Positions 52,448 through 61,310 are shown, numbered from the stretch's first letter. The stretch is 64,000 nt of DNA from Rhodoferax sp. (GCF_030697375.1 NZ_JAUYQD010000034.1:49485-113484); one strand, 5' to 3'. A program made the numbers and translations. The notes: generated by a model not told the origin, from the sequence alone.

Positions 52448-53494
52448 CTACGCCGTCGCTGCGCGCACCCGCTTGGGGAAATCGCACTCCGGGTACAGCG
52501 CGTGCATGGCGTCAAAACCTTCTTGCAGGCGTTTGCGCCAGCCAGGCCCTCGGCTGTTGACATCGATCCACATGGCCCCCATTTCTTCCGTGTCGTGGGT
52601 CAGCAAATAGTCGATCAGCGCGGCGGCCTGCGCGATGTCCTTGCGCGCCTTGGTTCGCTGGGCTTGGGGCCGCTCGCCGTAGACCAGCAATTTGTGCAAT
52701 GCGTACCGTTCGGGGCGGGGCAGGTTGACCACCATCGGGCCGCTGCGGGCGAGCAAGGTGGCGCGCATCGGGTCTTGCAAGGACAACTCCATGAAGCGAA
52801 GCGGTTGCAGCGTCAGATTGAGCCGTTTAACGAGCACCGGTGTGTCGCCCGTTCTACCCCGGCTTGTCAAAAAATCGAGGTCAAAATCCGGTTCATCCGC
52901 TTTGCGAAACGAGGTGTGGGCCTGGTTGGGAATAAACCCCATTTCCAGGGAATCAATCGCGGCTGTGGTGTCGAGCGTCAGGTTTTCTGGCAAGGCCAAC
53001 GACACATTGCGCCCGGCGTGCGCGAAATCCAAATCCAGCGTGGCCGCACCCGCACTCCAGCGCACGCCAAAAATGTTTTGGTAGGCCAGGAAAGCATGGG
53101 TGCCCACCAAAATGCCCCCGGCCGAGAACAGCCCCGTGTCTGCCAGCCGCACGATGACCCGTGCGTGTTTGGCCGGAATCTCGGCACAACCCAGTTCCAG
53201 TGCGGAGCGGGCCAGACGCACCAGGTGCTGGTTGCTGAGTTTTTTCAGGGGGTCGGCATGGCGCAGGATGAGGGCTTGCGTCGCCGCGTCATCGGGCCCC
53301 ACGTACGACTGGCGTAGTTGGCCGTCGGGGTTTTTGATCTGGTAGTACCAGTAGGCCCGCCCCGATACGGTCTTTTTGGCAAAGCCCCCGGGCAGATCCG
53401 CAATGCTGCGGGTCAGGTCGGCTTGCCGAGCCGCTTCGTTCAGGCCTGCAAAAGCCGTTTGGGTGGCCAGGGGAAATTCTGTGTACAAGGACAT
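52448..53494 (-). CDS. GSU2403-family nucleotidyltransferase-fold protein
   Basis: The 348-residue protein resembles GSU2403-type proteins annotated as nucleotidyltransferase-fold. A central segment, LVGTHAFLAYQNIFGVRW, is followed by the acidic strand TLDLDFAHAGRN, which could hold the catalytic Asp pair. PERYALHKLLVYGERPQA near the C-terminus is a conserved block. The biological role is unknown to me; related folds occur in toxin systems, but no antitoxin gene is adjacent. A palindrome overlaps its start codon. The last 259 bases are duplicated at 62073-62331. Confidence 0.7.
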   Translation of the reverse strand: MSLYTEFPLATQTAFAGLNEAARQADLTRSIADLPGGFAKKTVSGRAYWYYQIKNPDGQLRQSYVGPDDAATQALILRHADPLKKLSNQHLVRLARSALELGCAEIPAKHARVIVRLADTGLFSAGGILVGTHAFLAYQNIFGVRWSAGAATLDLDFAHAGRNVSLALPENLTLDTTAAIDSLEMGFIPNQAHTSFRKADEPDFDLDFLTSRGRTGDTPVLVKRLNLTLQPLRFMELSLQDPMRATLLARSGPMVVNLPRPERYALHKLLVYGERPQAQRTKARKDIAQAAALIDYLLTHDTEEMGAMWIDVNSRGPGWRKRLQEGFDAMHALYPECDFPKRVRAATA

Positions 53495-53527
53495 TTATAC
53501 TACCTTTTTGTGAATAGTAGTATAAAT
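53493..53527. promoter_or_regulatory. Palindrome over the start of the GSU2403-type gene
   Basis: ATTTATACTAC (53493-53503) and GTAGTATAAAT (53517-53527) form perfect 11-base arms 13 bases apart. One arm touches the ATG and the other contains a TATACT -10-like element on the minus strand, with AAAAAGG between, so a bound protein would block both transcription and translation start. Confidence 0.55.
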
Positions 53528-53562
53528 GCATTCGCCATCTAACTGATTTACAGGGACTTCCC

Positions 53563-53913
53563 AATAAATCAACACAAATTTTGGTTGTCAAAGGTAGTTC
53601 ATGACTTCCTCATTGATAAACGGTATTCCTGGCGGCACGTAAAAAGCGGCGATGCTCAAACATGGAACAGACTGCACATCTACAGACGGCCTTGTTGCAA
53701 TCGCTTGGATTGCGGACCCAGATACGAACCGCTCGGTGAGGCCCCATTCGCTCGGTGAGGCCCCATTCGCTCGACGTGGTCACCACCAATCGGGTGCCAC
53801 CACCAGTTAGTCGGGCTTACTCACCGCCGGTCTGACCTGTTTACTGCATCTTCGAAATCACGTCTGCGCAAGGAAACATAAAAATATTCGATTCAAGCGT
53901 TGATGGCTGGGCG
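53563..53913 (-). ncRNA. Candidate bridge RNA region of the IS1111-type element
   Basis: This 350-base non-coding stretch lies between the transposase stop and the downstream inverted repeat. In IS1111-group elements this is where the target- and donor-recognising bridge (seek) RNA is encoded. It includes two copies of GCTCGGTGAGGCCCCATTC (53731-53768) and GGTGGTG-rich repeats that could form loops. No RNA structure was computed. Confidence 0.4.
53731..53768. repeat. 19-bp tandem repeat in the IS non-coding end
   Basis: GCTCGGTGAGGCCCCATTC occurs twice in direct succession, followed by a partial third copy (GCTCG). A duplication here would alter a bridge RNA if the region encodes one. Confidence 0.85.
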
Positions 53914-55029
53914 CTATACCGGGACACTTTCTACCGGTACGGCTGGCATCACCATCGCCGGCTTCACACTGACATGGTGCGCATCAAATGCCTCGCCCTT
54001 GGTCATCACCGCCCACAGAATGCGCGCATTCTTGTTGGCCAATGCCACAGCCGCCTTTTGCCAACCCGAGCGCTCACGCAGCTTGAACACCCACTGAGAG
54101 ATAGGATCATCGCGCTTGTGCGCAGTCAGCACCATTGAGCGGGCGGCCTGAATTAGTAAGGTTCTCAAATACACATCGCCGCGCTTGGTGATGGCACCCA
54201 GGTTGTTCTTGCCGCCGCTGGAGTTTTGCTTTGGCGTCAGGCCCAGCCAGGCACCAAACTGCGAGCCGTTCTTGAACTGCTTGAAATCCCCCACGGTTGC
54301 CACGGTCGCTGATGCCGTTACTGGCCCAACACCCAACAACTGCGCCGCCGTATGCGCCTGCGTGTCGTCATGGACGTGTGCCGCAATACGCTTGTCGCAC
54401 CAGTCCATGTGTTCGTCGAGCTCACGCCACTGATCCTGTGCCCGCTCAATTGCCAAACGGGCCAAGCCGCTGAGTTCGTTGCTGCCATCCTCCAGTACCT
54501 CACTCAGTACCGCGCGCAAGGCCCTGGTGCTTTGCGCCACAACGATGCCAAACTCCGCCAGCAATCCCCGGATACGGTTGATGCAGGCCGTGCGCTCTTG
54601 TTTGAAACCTTCACGCAGACGGTGTACGCACAGCATGCCCTGCTGGGAGGCCGTCTTGATGGGCACAAAGTGCATGGTTGGACGCGATGCGGCCTCACAG
54701 ATAGCTGCGGCATCGTTGGCGTCGTTCTTGCCGGTCTTGCCCTGCAGCCGGTAGGGGCTGACGAGTTGACCTGGAATGATGCGGGCATCCAAACCCAACA
54801 CCACCAGTTTGCGTGCCCAGTGGTGCGCACCCGAGCAAGCCTCCATGGCGACTAGACACCCGGCTGGTAACTGGGCACACCAATCGACAAACTTGTCGCG
54901 GGGTAAAGAACGGTTGGTGACTAGCTTGCCGGCTGTATCCACCGCATGGACTTGGATCACTCGCTTGGCCAAATCGGCACCGACACGGACGATACTGCGA
55001 TTGCCGTTGTTTGGTGTAATCTCGCTCAT
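53914..55029 (-). CDS. IS110-family transposase
   Basis: The 371-residue protein has the N-terminal DEDD nuclease fold: Asp19 in GADLAKR, Glu63 in AMEACSGAHHW, Asp103 and Asp106 in KNDANDAAAI. The C-terminal Transposase_20 domain carries the serine in PKQNSSGGKN (270-271). MEACSGAHHW and the RFVP-like HFVPIKT block are typical of the IS1111 group. The frame is intact, so the element may be active. IS110-type enzymes recombine DNA as circles without target duplication and are guided by an element-encoded RNA. Confidence 0.93.
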   Translation of the reverse strand: MSEITPNNGNRSIVRVGADLAKRVIQVHAVDTAGKLVTNRSLPRDKFVDWCAQLPAGCLVAMEACSGAHHWARKLVVLGLDARIIPGQLVSPYRLQGKTGKNDANDAAAICEAASRPTMHFVPIKTASQQGMLCVHRLREGFKQERTACINRIRGLLAEFGIVVAQSTRALRAVLSEVLEDGSNELSGLARLAIERAQDQWRELDEHMDWCDKRIAAHVHDDTQAHTAAQLLGVGPVTASATVATVGDFKQFKNGSQFGAWLGLTPKQNSSGGKNNLGAITKRGDVYLRTLLIQAARSMVLTAHKRDDPISQWVFKLRERSGWQKAAVALANKNARILWAVMTKGEAFDAHHVSVKPAMVMPAVPVESVPV

Positions 55030-55121
55030 GGGACTTCTCCTTCAAAAAGGTTTAGATTGAATGAACAACCCAATCTTGGCACTAGATGCCGTTACCGCGA
55101 AGTGGGAAGTCCCTTCGTATT

Positions 55122-55358
55122 CGCGAGACGATCTTCCCTGGGTTCGGAATGTTGTCGGGTCCAGCGCTTGCTTCGCTGCACCGCACCCTGCCCACCTCCT
55201 GCGCGGGAGTCCAATGGGTAGCCACTTCACGCCGCAATTCCGCGCAGCCACCAGTGGCTGGCATGCCGGCAATCATGCGTCATATGGCTTGTTTGAATGC
55301 ATCAAATCACTTACATTTAAGTCATATCGATTAGAGTGCAAGCGATTTGGAGGGATTT
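55122..55358 (+). other. Unassigned DNA between the IS and the oxidoreductase operon
   Basis: Two frames are open here, RETIFPGFGMLSGPALASLH on the plus strand and its opposite strand. Neither has a ribosome site or recognisable domain, and the frame runs out of the IS. An AT-richer 60 bases (55290-55345) just before the ribosome site is probably the operon promoter. Confidence 0.4.
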
Positions 55359-56399
55359 ATGCAGCAATATTCCGTGGGGCTCGTAGGTTATGGCCTGGGG
55401 GGGGCCGTCTTTCACGCGCCTTTGATCGCCTCGGCTCCTGGCCTGGGGCTGGCGCGTATTTCGAGTCGCAGCGCGAACCGCGACGAGGTGCAGCGCGCCT
55501 ATCCCGGCGCGGTGCTGGACGATGCGCCGCAAGCCATGCTGGACGATCCAAGCATCCGCCTGGTCGTGGTATGCACGCCCAACGCCAGCCATTACGCGCT
55601 GGCGCGCGATGCGCTGCTGGCCGGGAAGCACGTGGTGGTGGACAAGCCTTTTGTGCTGTCGTCCGCCGAGGGCGCCGAGTTGATTCAGCTGGCGCGCGAG
55701 CGGAACTTGCTGCTCAGCGTGTTTCAGAACCGCCGCTGGGACGGCGATTTCCTGACGCTGCGCCGCAGCGTGGCGTCCGGGGAACTGGGCGCCGTGCACA
55801 CCTACCGGGCCCATTTCGACCGCTATTCGCCGCAAGTCAAGGCGCGCTGGAAAGAGGAACCCCAAGCCGGCTCCGGTGTGCTGTGGGATCTGGGATCGCA
55901 CCTGATCGACCAGGCCCTGGTGCTATTGGGCACACCGCGATCCGTCACCGCGCAGTTGTCCGTGCAGCGTGCCGGGGCGCAGGTCGAGGACAGCTTCGAA
56001 TTGCTGCTGGACTATGGCACGCGAAAGGCCGTGTTGCATGCGGGAACGCAGGTCTGCGCGCCCGGCCCGCGCTACGAGGTGCATGGCACGCTGGGAAGCT
56101 TCGTCAAATATGGTGTGGACACGCAGGAGGATGCGCTGAAGCAGGGCGCACGCCCCGGCGATGGGGGCTGGGGCCACGACATTCCAGCAAACCATGCCAC
56201 CATCACCACCGCGGCCGAGGGCAGCCGCACGGTGCAAACCATCCCTGGCTGCTACGAGGCGTACTACCTGGGGGTCCACGCGGCCATTGCAAGCGGACAG
56301 CCGGTGCCCGTCGCCGCAGAGGACGCGCTCAATGCGGTGCGCGTGGTCGAATGCGCCCAGCGCAGCCACCGCGAGCGCCGCACCGTCGATTTCGTTTAA
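55359..56399 (+). CDS. Gfo/Idh/MocA-family oxidoreductase
   Basis: The 346-residue enzyme has a Rossmann motif VGLVGYGLGGAVFHAPLI and the DKPFVLS segment that replaces the usual EKP, with catalytic-domain residues in GSGVLWDLGSHLIDQ. It most resembles YdgJ-like members that act on sugars or polyols with NAD(P). Start at 55359 is supported by GGAGGG five bases upstream. It leads an operon with a UPF0303 protein and a DeoR regulator, a combination that suggests sugar or polyol metabolism. Confidence 0.9.
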   Translation: MQQYSVGLVGYGLGGAVFHAPLIASAPGLGLARISSRSANRDEVQRAYPGAVLDDAPQAMLDDPSIRLVVVCTPNASHYALARDALLAGKHVVVDKPFVLSSAEGAELIQLARERNLLLSVFQNRRWDGDFLTLRRSVASGELGAVHTYRAHFDRYSPQVKARWKEEPQAGSGVLWDLGSHLIDQALVLLGTPRSVTAQLSVQRAGAQVEDSFELLLDYGTRKAVLHAGTQVCAPGPRYEVHGTLGSFVKYGVDTQEDALKQGARPGDGGWGHDIPANHATITTAAEGSRTVQTIPGCYEAYYLGVHAAIASGQPVPVAAEDALNAVRVVECAQRSHRERRTVDFV

Positions 56400-56409
56400 G
56401 GAGGCCGCA

Positions 56410-56901
56410 ATGCAAAAAGATCAACAGGAAGACCACACACGCTTGCTGGCGGAACTCGCCCGGCAGGAACAGACATTGCAGCTGGCCGCGTTCTCGAACA
56501 GCGACGCGCTGGCGCTGGGCCTGCGCCTGGTTGAGCGGGCGCGCGAACTGGGCAAGGCGGTCACGGTCGATATCTGCCGCAACGGCCACCAGCTGTTCCA
56601 GCATGCGATGGCCGGCACCACGCCGGACCATGCCAACTGGGTCCGGCGCAAGAACAATGTGGTCCAGCGCTATGGCCACAGTTCGTTCTACGTGGGCACC
56701 CTGTACCGCAGCAAGGGCCAGACCTTCGAGGCGGACAGCGGGGCCGATCCGGCGGACTACGCCGCGCACGGTGGCGCCTTCCCGCTCATCATCCGTGGCA
56801 CGGGCGCGATTGGGACCGTCACGGTCTCCGGCTTGCCGCAAAAGGAAGACCATGAACTGGTGACGTCCGTCCTGCGGGCCTGGGTGGAAACACAGCCATG
56901 A
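56410..56901 (+). CDS. UPF0303 / haem-degrading-domain family protein
   Basis: The 163-residue product contains DALALGLRLVERARELGKAV, WVRRKNNVVQRYGHSS and GAFPLIIRGTGAIGTVTVSG, the blocks of the UPF0303 family (Haem_degrading/HbpS fold). HbpS relatives bind haem or corrinoids, but many family members in sugar operons have no known ligand. AAGGAG precedes the ATG at 56410. It lies 10 bases after the oxidoreductase gene and overlaps the DeoR gene by four. Confidence 0.88.
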   Translation: MQKDQQEDHTRLLAELARQEQTLQLAAFSNSDALALGLRLVERARELGKAVTVDICRNGHQLFQHAMAGTTPDHANWVRRKNNVVQRYGHSSFYVGTLYRSKGQTFEADSGADPADYAAHGGAFPLIIRGTGAIGTVTVSGLPQKEDHELVTSVLRAWVETQP

Positions 56902-57692
56902 CCGCCGACGCCAACCTGTCCCAGCAAGCGCGGCTGGAGGCCATCTGTGCGCATCTGGGCCACCATTACCGCATCGGCATCGAGGATATTTGCAAGCTGT
57001 TTGGCGTAACGCGCGACACAGCCCGGCGCGACGTGGTGCGTCTGGACGCGCAAGGCCGGGTGCTGCGTGTGCGCGGGGGGGCCGTGCTGCCGCCGCAGGC
57101 GCGGCAAGTGGAGCATTACGGCCAGCGCGGCGAGACTTCGCCGGCCAAGCGGGCAATAGGCGAGGCCGCCGCCGCGTTGGTGCGCGCGGGGGAGCGCGTG
57201 CTGTTCGACACCTCCACCACCGTTGCGGAAGTGGCGCGCGCCGTGCGCGTGTCGCCGCTGAACGTGCTGACCAACTCCATCGACGTGGCCGAAGTCATGA
57301 GCCAGGCCGATGGCGTGGAACTGCACGTCCTTGGCGGCCGTTTCAATCCCTGGGAACGCAGCCTGGAAGGCGCGCAGACCCGGCAAAGTCTGGCCCAGTT
57401 CCAGGTCGATAAACTGTTCCTGGGCGCCTGCGCTATCGATCCGCTCGGCCTGACCTGCCCGTCGGACGACGTGGCGTCCCTGAAGCAGGCGATGATGCGC
57501 CAGGCCCGCCAGGTGATCCTGGTCGCTGACAGCACGAAGTTCAGCAAGGCGTTCATGCACCGCATGTGCGGCTTCGATAGTGTGGATGTGCTGGTGACGG
57601 ATCGGCAGCCTCCCGCCGCGATTGCGCAGGCGCTGTCCACGCTGGGGGTGGAGGTCATCGTTGCCGCTGAAATTTTTGGGACGCCGCAATGA
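56898..57692 (+). CDS. DeoR-family transcriptional regulator
   Basis: The N-terminal DeoR helix-turn-helix (IEDICKLFGVTRDTARRDVV) is followed by the sugar-phosphate-sensing domain with RGGAVLPP, FDTSTTVAEVARAV and VADSTKFSKAF. Such proteins usually repress sugar operons and respond to phosphorylated sugars. The ATG overlaps the UPF0303 stop (ATGA), so it is the last gene of the three-gene operon and probably its regulator. Confidence 0.9.
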   Translation: MTADANLSQQARLEAICAHLGHHYRIGIEDICKLFGVTRDTARRDVVRLDAQGRVLRVRGGAVLPPQARQVEHYGQRGETSPAKRAIGEAAAALVRAGERVLFDTSTTVAEVARAVRVSPLNVLTNSIDVAEVMSQADGVELHVLGGRFNPWERSLEGAQTRQSLAQFQVDKLFLGACAIDPLGLTCPSDDVASLKQAMMRQARQVILVADSTKFSKAFMHRMCGFDSVDVLVTDRQPPAAIAQALSTLGVEVIVAAEIFGTPQ

Positions 57693-57764
57693 AACAACGA
57701 GGCTTTGCAAAGACAGCCGACTTCGGGTAACCGTGTCGGGCGTGGGCGGACACCCGTCCGCACT

Positions 57765-60128
57765 TCACACCTGCGCCAGCGCCAGCGCAATCGGCAGTTG
57801 CGCAGCACGCCGGGCCGGGGGCCAGGCGGCGGCCAGCGAGACCAGCAGCACCAAGGCCACCCAGGCCAGCAGGGCCAGCGGCGACACTGCAAAGGGCAGG
57901 GGTGCGACGAAGCCCAGGCCGCCAATCATCACATCCAGCACCCAGGTCAGTGGCAGCGACAGGGCAAAGGCCAGCAGCACACTCAGCAGCGCAACGGTTT
58001 GCGCCTCGCCCAGCACCATGCCCACCAGCCGACGCTGGGTGGCGCCCAGGGTCTTCATCACGGCCAGCTCGCGGGTGCGCTCCAGCACGCTGATGCCCAG
58101 CGTGGACGCCAGCCCCAGCCCACCGACTGCGGCCATCACCAAGGCCAACGCTAGCAAGGCGCGGATCAGGATCACGATGTGGTCACCCATGGCGGTGCGC
58201 AGTTCGCTCAGGGGCTGGACATGTTCCACGCCAGCGTCCACCAGAGCGGCTTCGATCTGCGTGATGCGCTGTCCGCGCTCGGCCGCGTTGGTGGCGTCCG
58301 TGGTGACGCGGATCATGCGTGCCAGGCCCGCGCTGGCAGTGGCCTGGACAAATGCCTGGTCGTTGACATAGGCCACGCCCGCTGCGCCGATCTCTTCCAC
58401 AATGCCGACCAGGCGCCAGGTACTGGTGCGCCCACCGATGGACAACAGCACCGGGTCGCCCAATTTGAGTTGCCGTTGTTGCGCCATGGCGGCATGGTTG
58501 AGCACGACGGCGTCGCGGTCGCTGGGTTGCAGCCAACGGCCTGCCAGCACCGGATAGTCGATCATCCGCGTGTCCGGGGGCGGCGCCATGACGGTGAATG
58601 CGCCGTGGCCGCGGTCCGGGTAGGCGCGCGACACGTCCAACTGGCCGGGCCGTGCAAAGGCCGCCGGGCTGTAGCCCCAGGCCTCAGCCGCACGTACACC
58701 GGCCAGGTGCGACACGCGCTCGCGCCACTGCAACGGCTCGTCGGCGTAGAAGCGGATTTCCACGTCGTAGTGCCGGGTCTGGTAGACCTTGTCGATGGTC
58801 TGCTCCCAACTGCCGGAGATGTTGAGCGCGGTCATGAACATCGCCCCACCGGCGGCCAGCAGGCCCAGCGTCAGGCCCAGGCGCGCGGGCTTGCGCAACA
58901 CGTTGCGCAGTGCCGTGGGCCAGCGGCGGATGCGCTGGCGCAGGCGCTCGCCACCGGTGCCGTGTTGGTCGATGGCGTCGCGCACCGTGACACGGCAGGC
59001 CGACCAGATGGGCACGGCAGCTACCAACAGCGGCACGGTCAACGCTGCCGCCAGTTGCACGGCAAACACCCATGGCGGCGCATAGGACTGCGTCAGCGAC
59101 AGGTTCAGCAAGCGCGCCACGGCGACGGCAAACAGCCGGGTGCCGCCCACGCCCAGCGGCAAGGCTACGACAAAGGCCACCATGCCAATCAGCGCTACCA
59201 GCACCAGGTAGATGCGAACCAACTGCGGGGTGGTGGCGCCCAGGGTTTTCATGACACCGATCTCGCGCACCTGGCGTGCCAGCAGGGCCGACAGCGTGTT
59301 GGCCACCAGCACGGCCGCCAGCACCAGGGTCATGGCGCTAAAGGCCAGCAGCAGAAACAACACGGTGGTCATCTGGCGCTGGTGCGGGTGTTGGCGGGGT
59401 GGGGGCACGCGCAACTCCAACACGCCAAAGCCTTGCGCTTGTAGCGCGCTGGCCAATGATTCGGCTGCAGCTTGAACGGCGGCCATGGTCTCCGGCGTAT
59501 CGCGAAACCGCACGCGCAGTTCATGCAGCGCGCCGTCTTCGCCCAGTTGGCGCAGCGTGGCGCGGTCCAGGTAGACATAACCGGTGCGTTCTTGCCAGGC
59601 CGGTGCCAGGCCCGGGTCATGCACCAGGCCGCTGACCGTGACGGCGCGTGGCACGCCATTCGGTGTCTTGATCGTCAAACGGTCGCCCATTCCCGCCGCC
59701 AGCACGCCGGTGGCTGTGTGTTCCAGCAGCACACTGCCGGTGGCGGGTGTGCTGCTGCCTTCGCGCGCAAAAAAACGGCTCACGCCCGATGCCGGAAATG
59801 CATCCACCGCAAACAACAGCACCGGTAGCCAGGCGTCGCCCACGCGGGCGCGTGCCGGAATCACATCACGCGCCTCGGCCACCGCTACGCCGGGGTGCTT
59901 GCGCGCAGCGGCGAGCACCTCGGGCGTCACATCACCGCGCAGCTCCAACGTGGCGTGGGCCGGGTCCGTGCCCAGGTAGTTGTCCGCCATCTCGCGCGTC
60001 AGCACGGCGTAGGCGCCCAGCACAGCGCCCAGCGCGGCCAAGGCCACCACTACCGCCACCAACATCAGGCCAAAGCGACCCCGCTCGGCCTGCACGTCAC
60101 GCCACAGTTTGATCCAACGGCTGCTCAT
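57765..60128 (-). CDS. FtsX-like ABC transporter permease, two-module type
   Basis: The 787-residue membrane protein has an N-terminal helix (FGLMLVAVVVALAALGAVLG), a large periplasmic domain and two FtsX modules. Each FtsX module ends in groups of three helices (for example AMTLVLAAVLVANTLSALLA and ALVMAAVGGLGLASTLGISV). The cytoplasmic EIGVMKTLGAT and ELAVMKTLGAT loops contact the ATPase. This is the MacB/LolCE-type mechanotransmission architecture rather than a channel exporter. Its ATG overlaps the DUF2141 gene stop. The substrate is unknown. Confidence 0.9.
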   Translation of the reverse strand: MSSRWIKLWRDVQAERGRFGLMLVAVVVALAALGAVLGAYAVLTREMADNYLGTDPAHATLELRGDVTPEVLAAARKHPGVAVAEARDVIPARARVGDAWLPVLLFAVDAFPASGVSRFFAREGSSTPATGSVLLEHTATGVLAAGMGDRLTIKTPNGVPRAVTVSGLVHDPGLAPAWQERTGYVYLDRATLRQLGEDGALHELRVRFRDTPETMAAVQAAAESLASALQAQGFGVLELRVPPPRQHPHQRQMTTVLFLLLAFSAMTLVLAAVLVANTLSALLARQVREIGVMKTLGATTPQLVRIYLVLVALIGMVAFVVALPLGVGGTRLFAVAVARLLNLSLTQSYAPPWVFAVQLAAALTVPLLVAAVPIWSACRVTVRDAIDQHGTGGERLRQRIRRWPTALRNVLRKPARLGLTLGLLAAGGAMFMTALNISGSWEQTIDKVYQTRHYDVEIRFYADEPLQWRERVSHLAGVRAAEAWGYSPAAFARPGQLDVSRAYPDRGHGAFTVMAPPPDTRMIDYPVLAGRWLQPSDRDAVVLNHAAMAQQRQLKLGDPVLLSIGGRTSTWRLVGIVEEIGAAGVAYVNDQAFVQATASAGLARMIRVTTDATNAAERGQRITQIEAALVDAGVEHVQPLSELRTAMGDHIVILIRALLALALVMAAVGGLGLASTLGISVLERTRELAVMKTLGATQRRLVGMVLGEAQTVALLSVLLAFALSLPLTWVLDVMIGGLGFVAPLPFAVSPLALLAWVALVLLVSLAAAWPPARRAAQLPIALALAQV

Positions 60129-60598
60129 CGCATCCTCACTTCCAGGGTTTGTTCGGGTGGGTTGAAGGCAAATTTCAGGCGTTCAAAATCGGGGCGGCCC
60201 GAGAACAGGCTGAGCGTGAAGCCACCCGAAAAGCCCAGGGGCTCGGAGGGACCCAGCATGCCGTGGTCGATTTTCCCGTTGTCGTTTTCGTCATGGAACA
60301 CCACGACCGCATAGGTGCCCGCAGGCAGGTACGCAAAATGGAATGCGGCCAACCCGTTGTCGATAGGCGCCGCCACCTGCCAGCGCCCGGCCTCCAATAC
60401 GTTGTCGCCGGTGATGAACAATTTGGCCACCGCGTGGCCGCGCGCGGGGGCAAAGCCGCTGGCACGCACGGTCAAATCGCCGTTGGCGTTGGCGTTGGCG
60501 TTGCTGGGGGCATCGGCCGCCGCTGCGCTGCATGTTGCGCCGCCCAAGGACAGGGCCAGGATGATGGCCAGGATAGGGGCGTTGATGGGGCTACGCAC
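60125..60598 (-). CDS. DUF2141 periplasmic protein inside an ABC operon
   Basis: The signal peptide (APILAIILALSLGGATCSA) is followed by the DUF2141 beta-fold with LTVRASGFAPARGHAVAKLF, AFHFAYLPAGTYAVVVFHDE and NDNGKIDHGMLGPSEPLGFS. The GTG at 60598 lies eight bases inside the 3' end of the ATPase gene; the longer frame lies within the ATPase gene and has no signal peptide. It is sandwiched and overlapped by ATPase and permease genes, which suggests an exported accessory to the transporter. Family function is unknown. Confidence 0.82.
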   Translation of the reverse strand: MRSPINAPILAIILALSLGGATCSAAAADAPSNANANANGDLTVRASGFAPARGHAVAKLFITGDNVLEAGRWQVAAPIDNGLAAFHFAYLPAGTYAVVVFHDENDNGKIDHGMLGPSEPLGFSGGFTLSLFSGRPDFERLKFAFNPPEQTLEVRMR

Positions 60599-61310
60599 AG
60601 TGCAGCTCCCGCACGCGCGGCGTGGTGGCCGGGGACATGCGCACGTTGTCCACCAGATGGCCGTCGGCCAGCGTGATGACCCGGTCGGCAATGCGGCTCA
60701 CGTCCCGCTCGTGGGTAACCATCAGCACGGTTTTGCCGCGTTGTGCCAGCGCGGCCAGCAGCGCCAGCACCGCATCGGCGGTGGCGGTGTCGAGGTTTCC
60801 GGTGGGTTCGTCCGCCACGATCAGCGGCGGGTCGTTGGCCAGCGCGCGGGCAATGGCGGCGCGCTGCTGTTGCCCGCCCGACAGGGCCGAGGGCAGCTTG
60901 TCGGCATGCTCGGCGATGCCAACATCGGACAGCAGGCGCAGCGCGCGTTGGCGTGCCAGCGGCTTGGGGTAGGTGGCGCAAAAGTCCATCGGCAGCATCA
61001 CGTTTTCCAGGATCGTCAGCGTGGGCAGTAGCTGGAAGAACTGGAACACCACGCCCACGTTGCGTCCGCGCCAGGCCGCCAGGCGGCTTTCGTCCAGTGC
61101 CTGCAACGCCGTGCCCGCCACATGCACCTCGCCCTCGGTGGGGCGGTCAATGCCGGCGATCAGGTTGACCAACGTGGACTTGCCGCTGCCGGATTTGCCC
61201 ACAATGGCCACAAACTCACCGGTCGGCAACGTCAGACTGAGTGCTTGCAGGGCGCAAGTGCCGCCGTTGGGCCCCGGGTAGCGCTTGCTCAGATTTACTA
61301 GTTCAATCAT
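60591..61310 (-). CDS. LolD/MacB-type ABC transporter ATPase
   Basis: The 239-residue protein has Walker A GKSGSGKST, the Q-loop VVFQFFQLLPTLTILENV, the signature LSGGQQQRAAIARAL and Walker B LIVADEPTGNLD. This is the LolD/MacB/FtsE-like subfamily that partners FtsX-type permeases. Start MIELVNLSKRYPG at 61310 is chosen; the upstream frame runs through the divergent TetR gene. It is the first gene of the ABC operon. Confidence 0.94.
   Translation of the reverse strand: MIELVNLSKRYPGPNGGTCALQALSLTLPTGEFVAIVGKSGSGKSTLVNLIAGIDRPTEGEVHVAGTALQALDESRLAAWRGRNVGVVFQFFQLLPTLTILENVMLPMDFCATYPKPLARQRALRLLSDVGIAEHADKLPSALSGGQQQRAAIARALANDPPLIVADEPTGNLDTATADAVLALLAALAQRGKTVLMVTHERDVSRIADRVITLADGHLVDNVRMSPATTPRVRELHCA

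Larger units (their letters stand above)
53549..55121 (-). mobile_element. IS110-family (IS1111-type) insertion sequence
   Basis: A transposase gene is flanked by subterminal inverted repeats AGGGACTTCCCA (53552-53563) and TGGGAAGTCCCT (55103-55114). The end upstream of the gene is short (about 75 bases to the repeat). The end downstream is long (about 350 bases). Short upstream and long downstream non-coding ends plus subterminal repeats fit the IS1111 group. Exact outer borders are estimates. Confidence 0.8.

Noticed and set aside
53731..53768. Possible CRISPR array
   Set aside because: Only two contiguous 19-bp copies without spacers; a plain tandem repeat. No cas genes in the window.
55061..56863. 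600-codon open frame on the plus strand
   Set aside because: It overlaps the Gfo/Idh/MocA gene and the UPF0303 gene in another frame; the latter have ribosome sites and family motifs.
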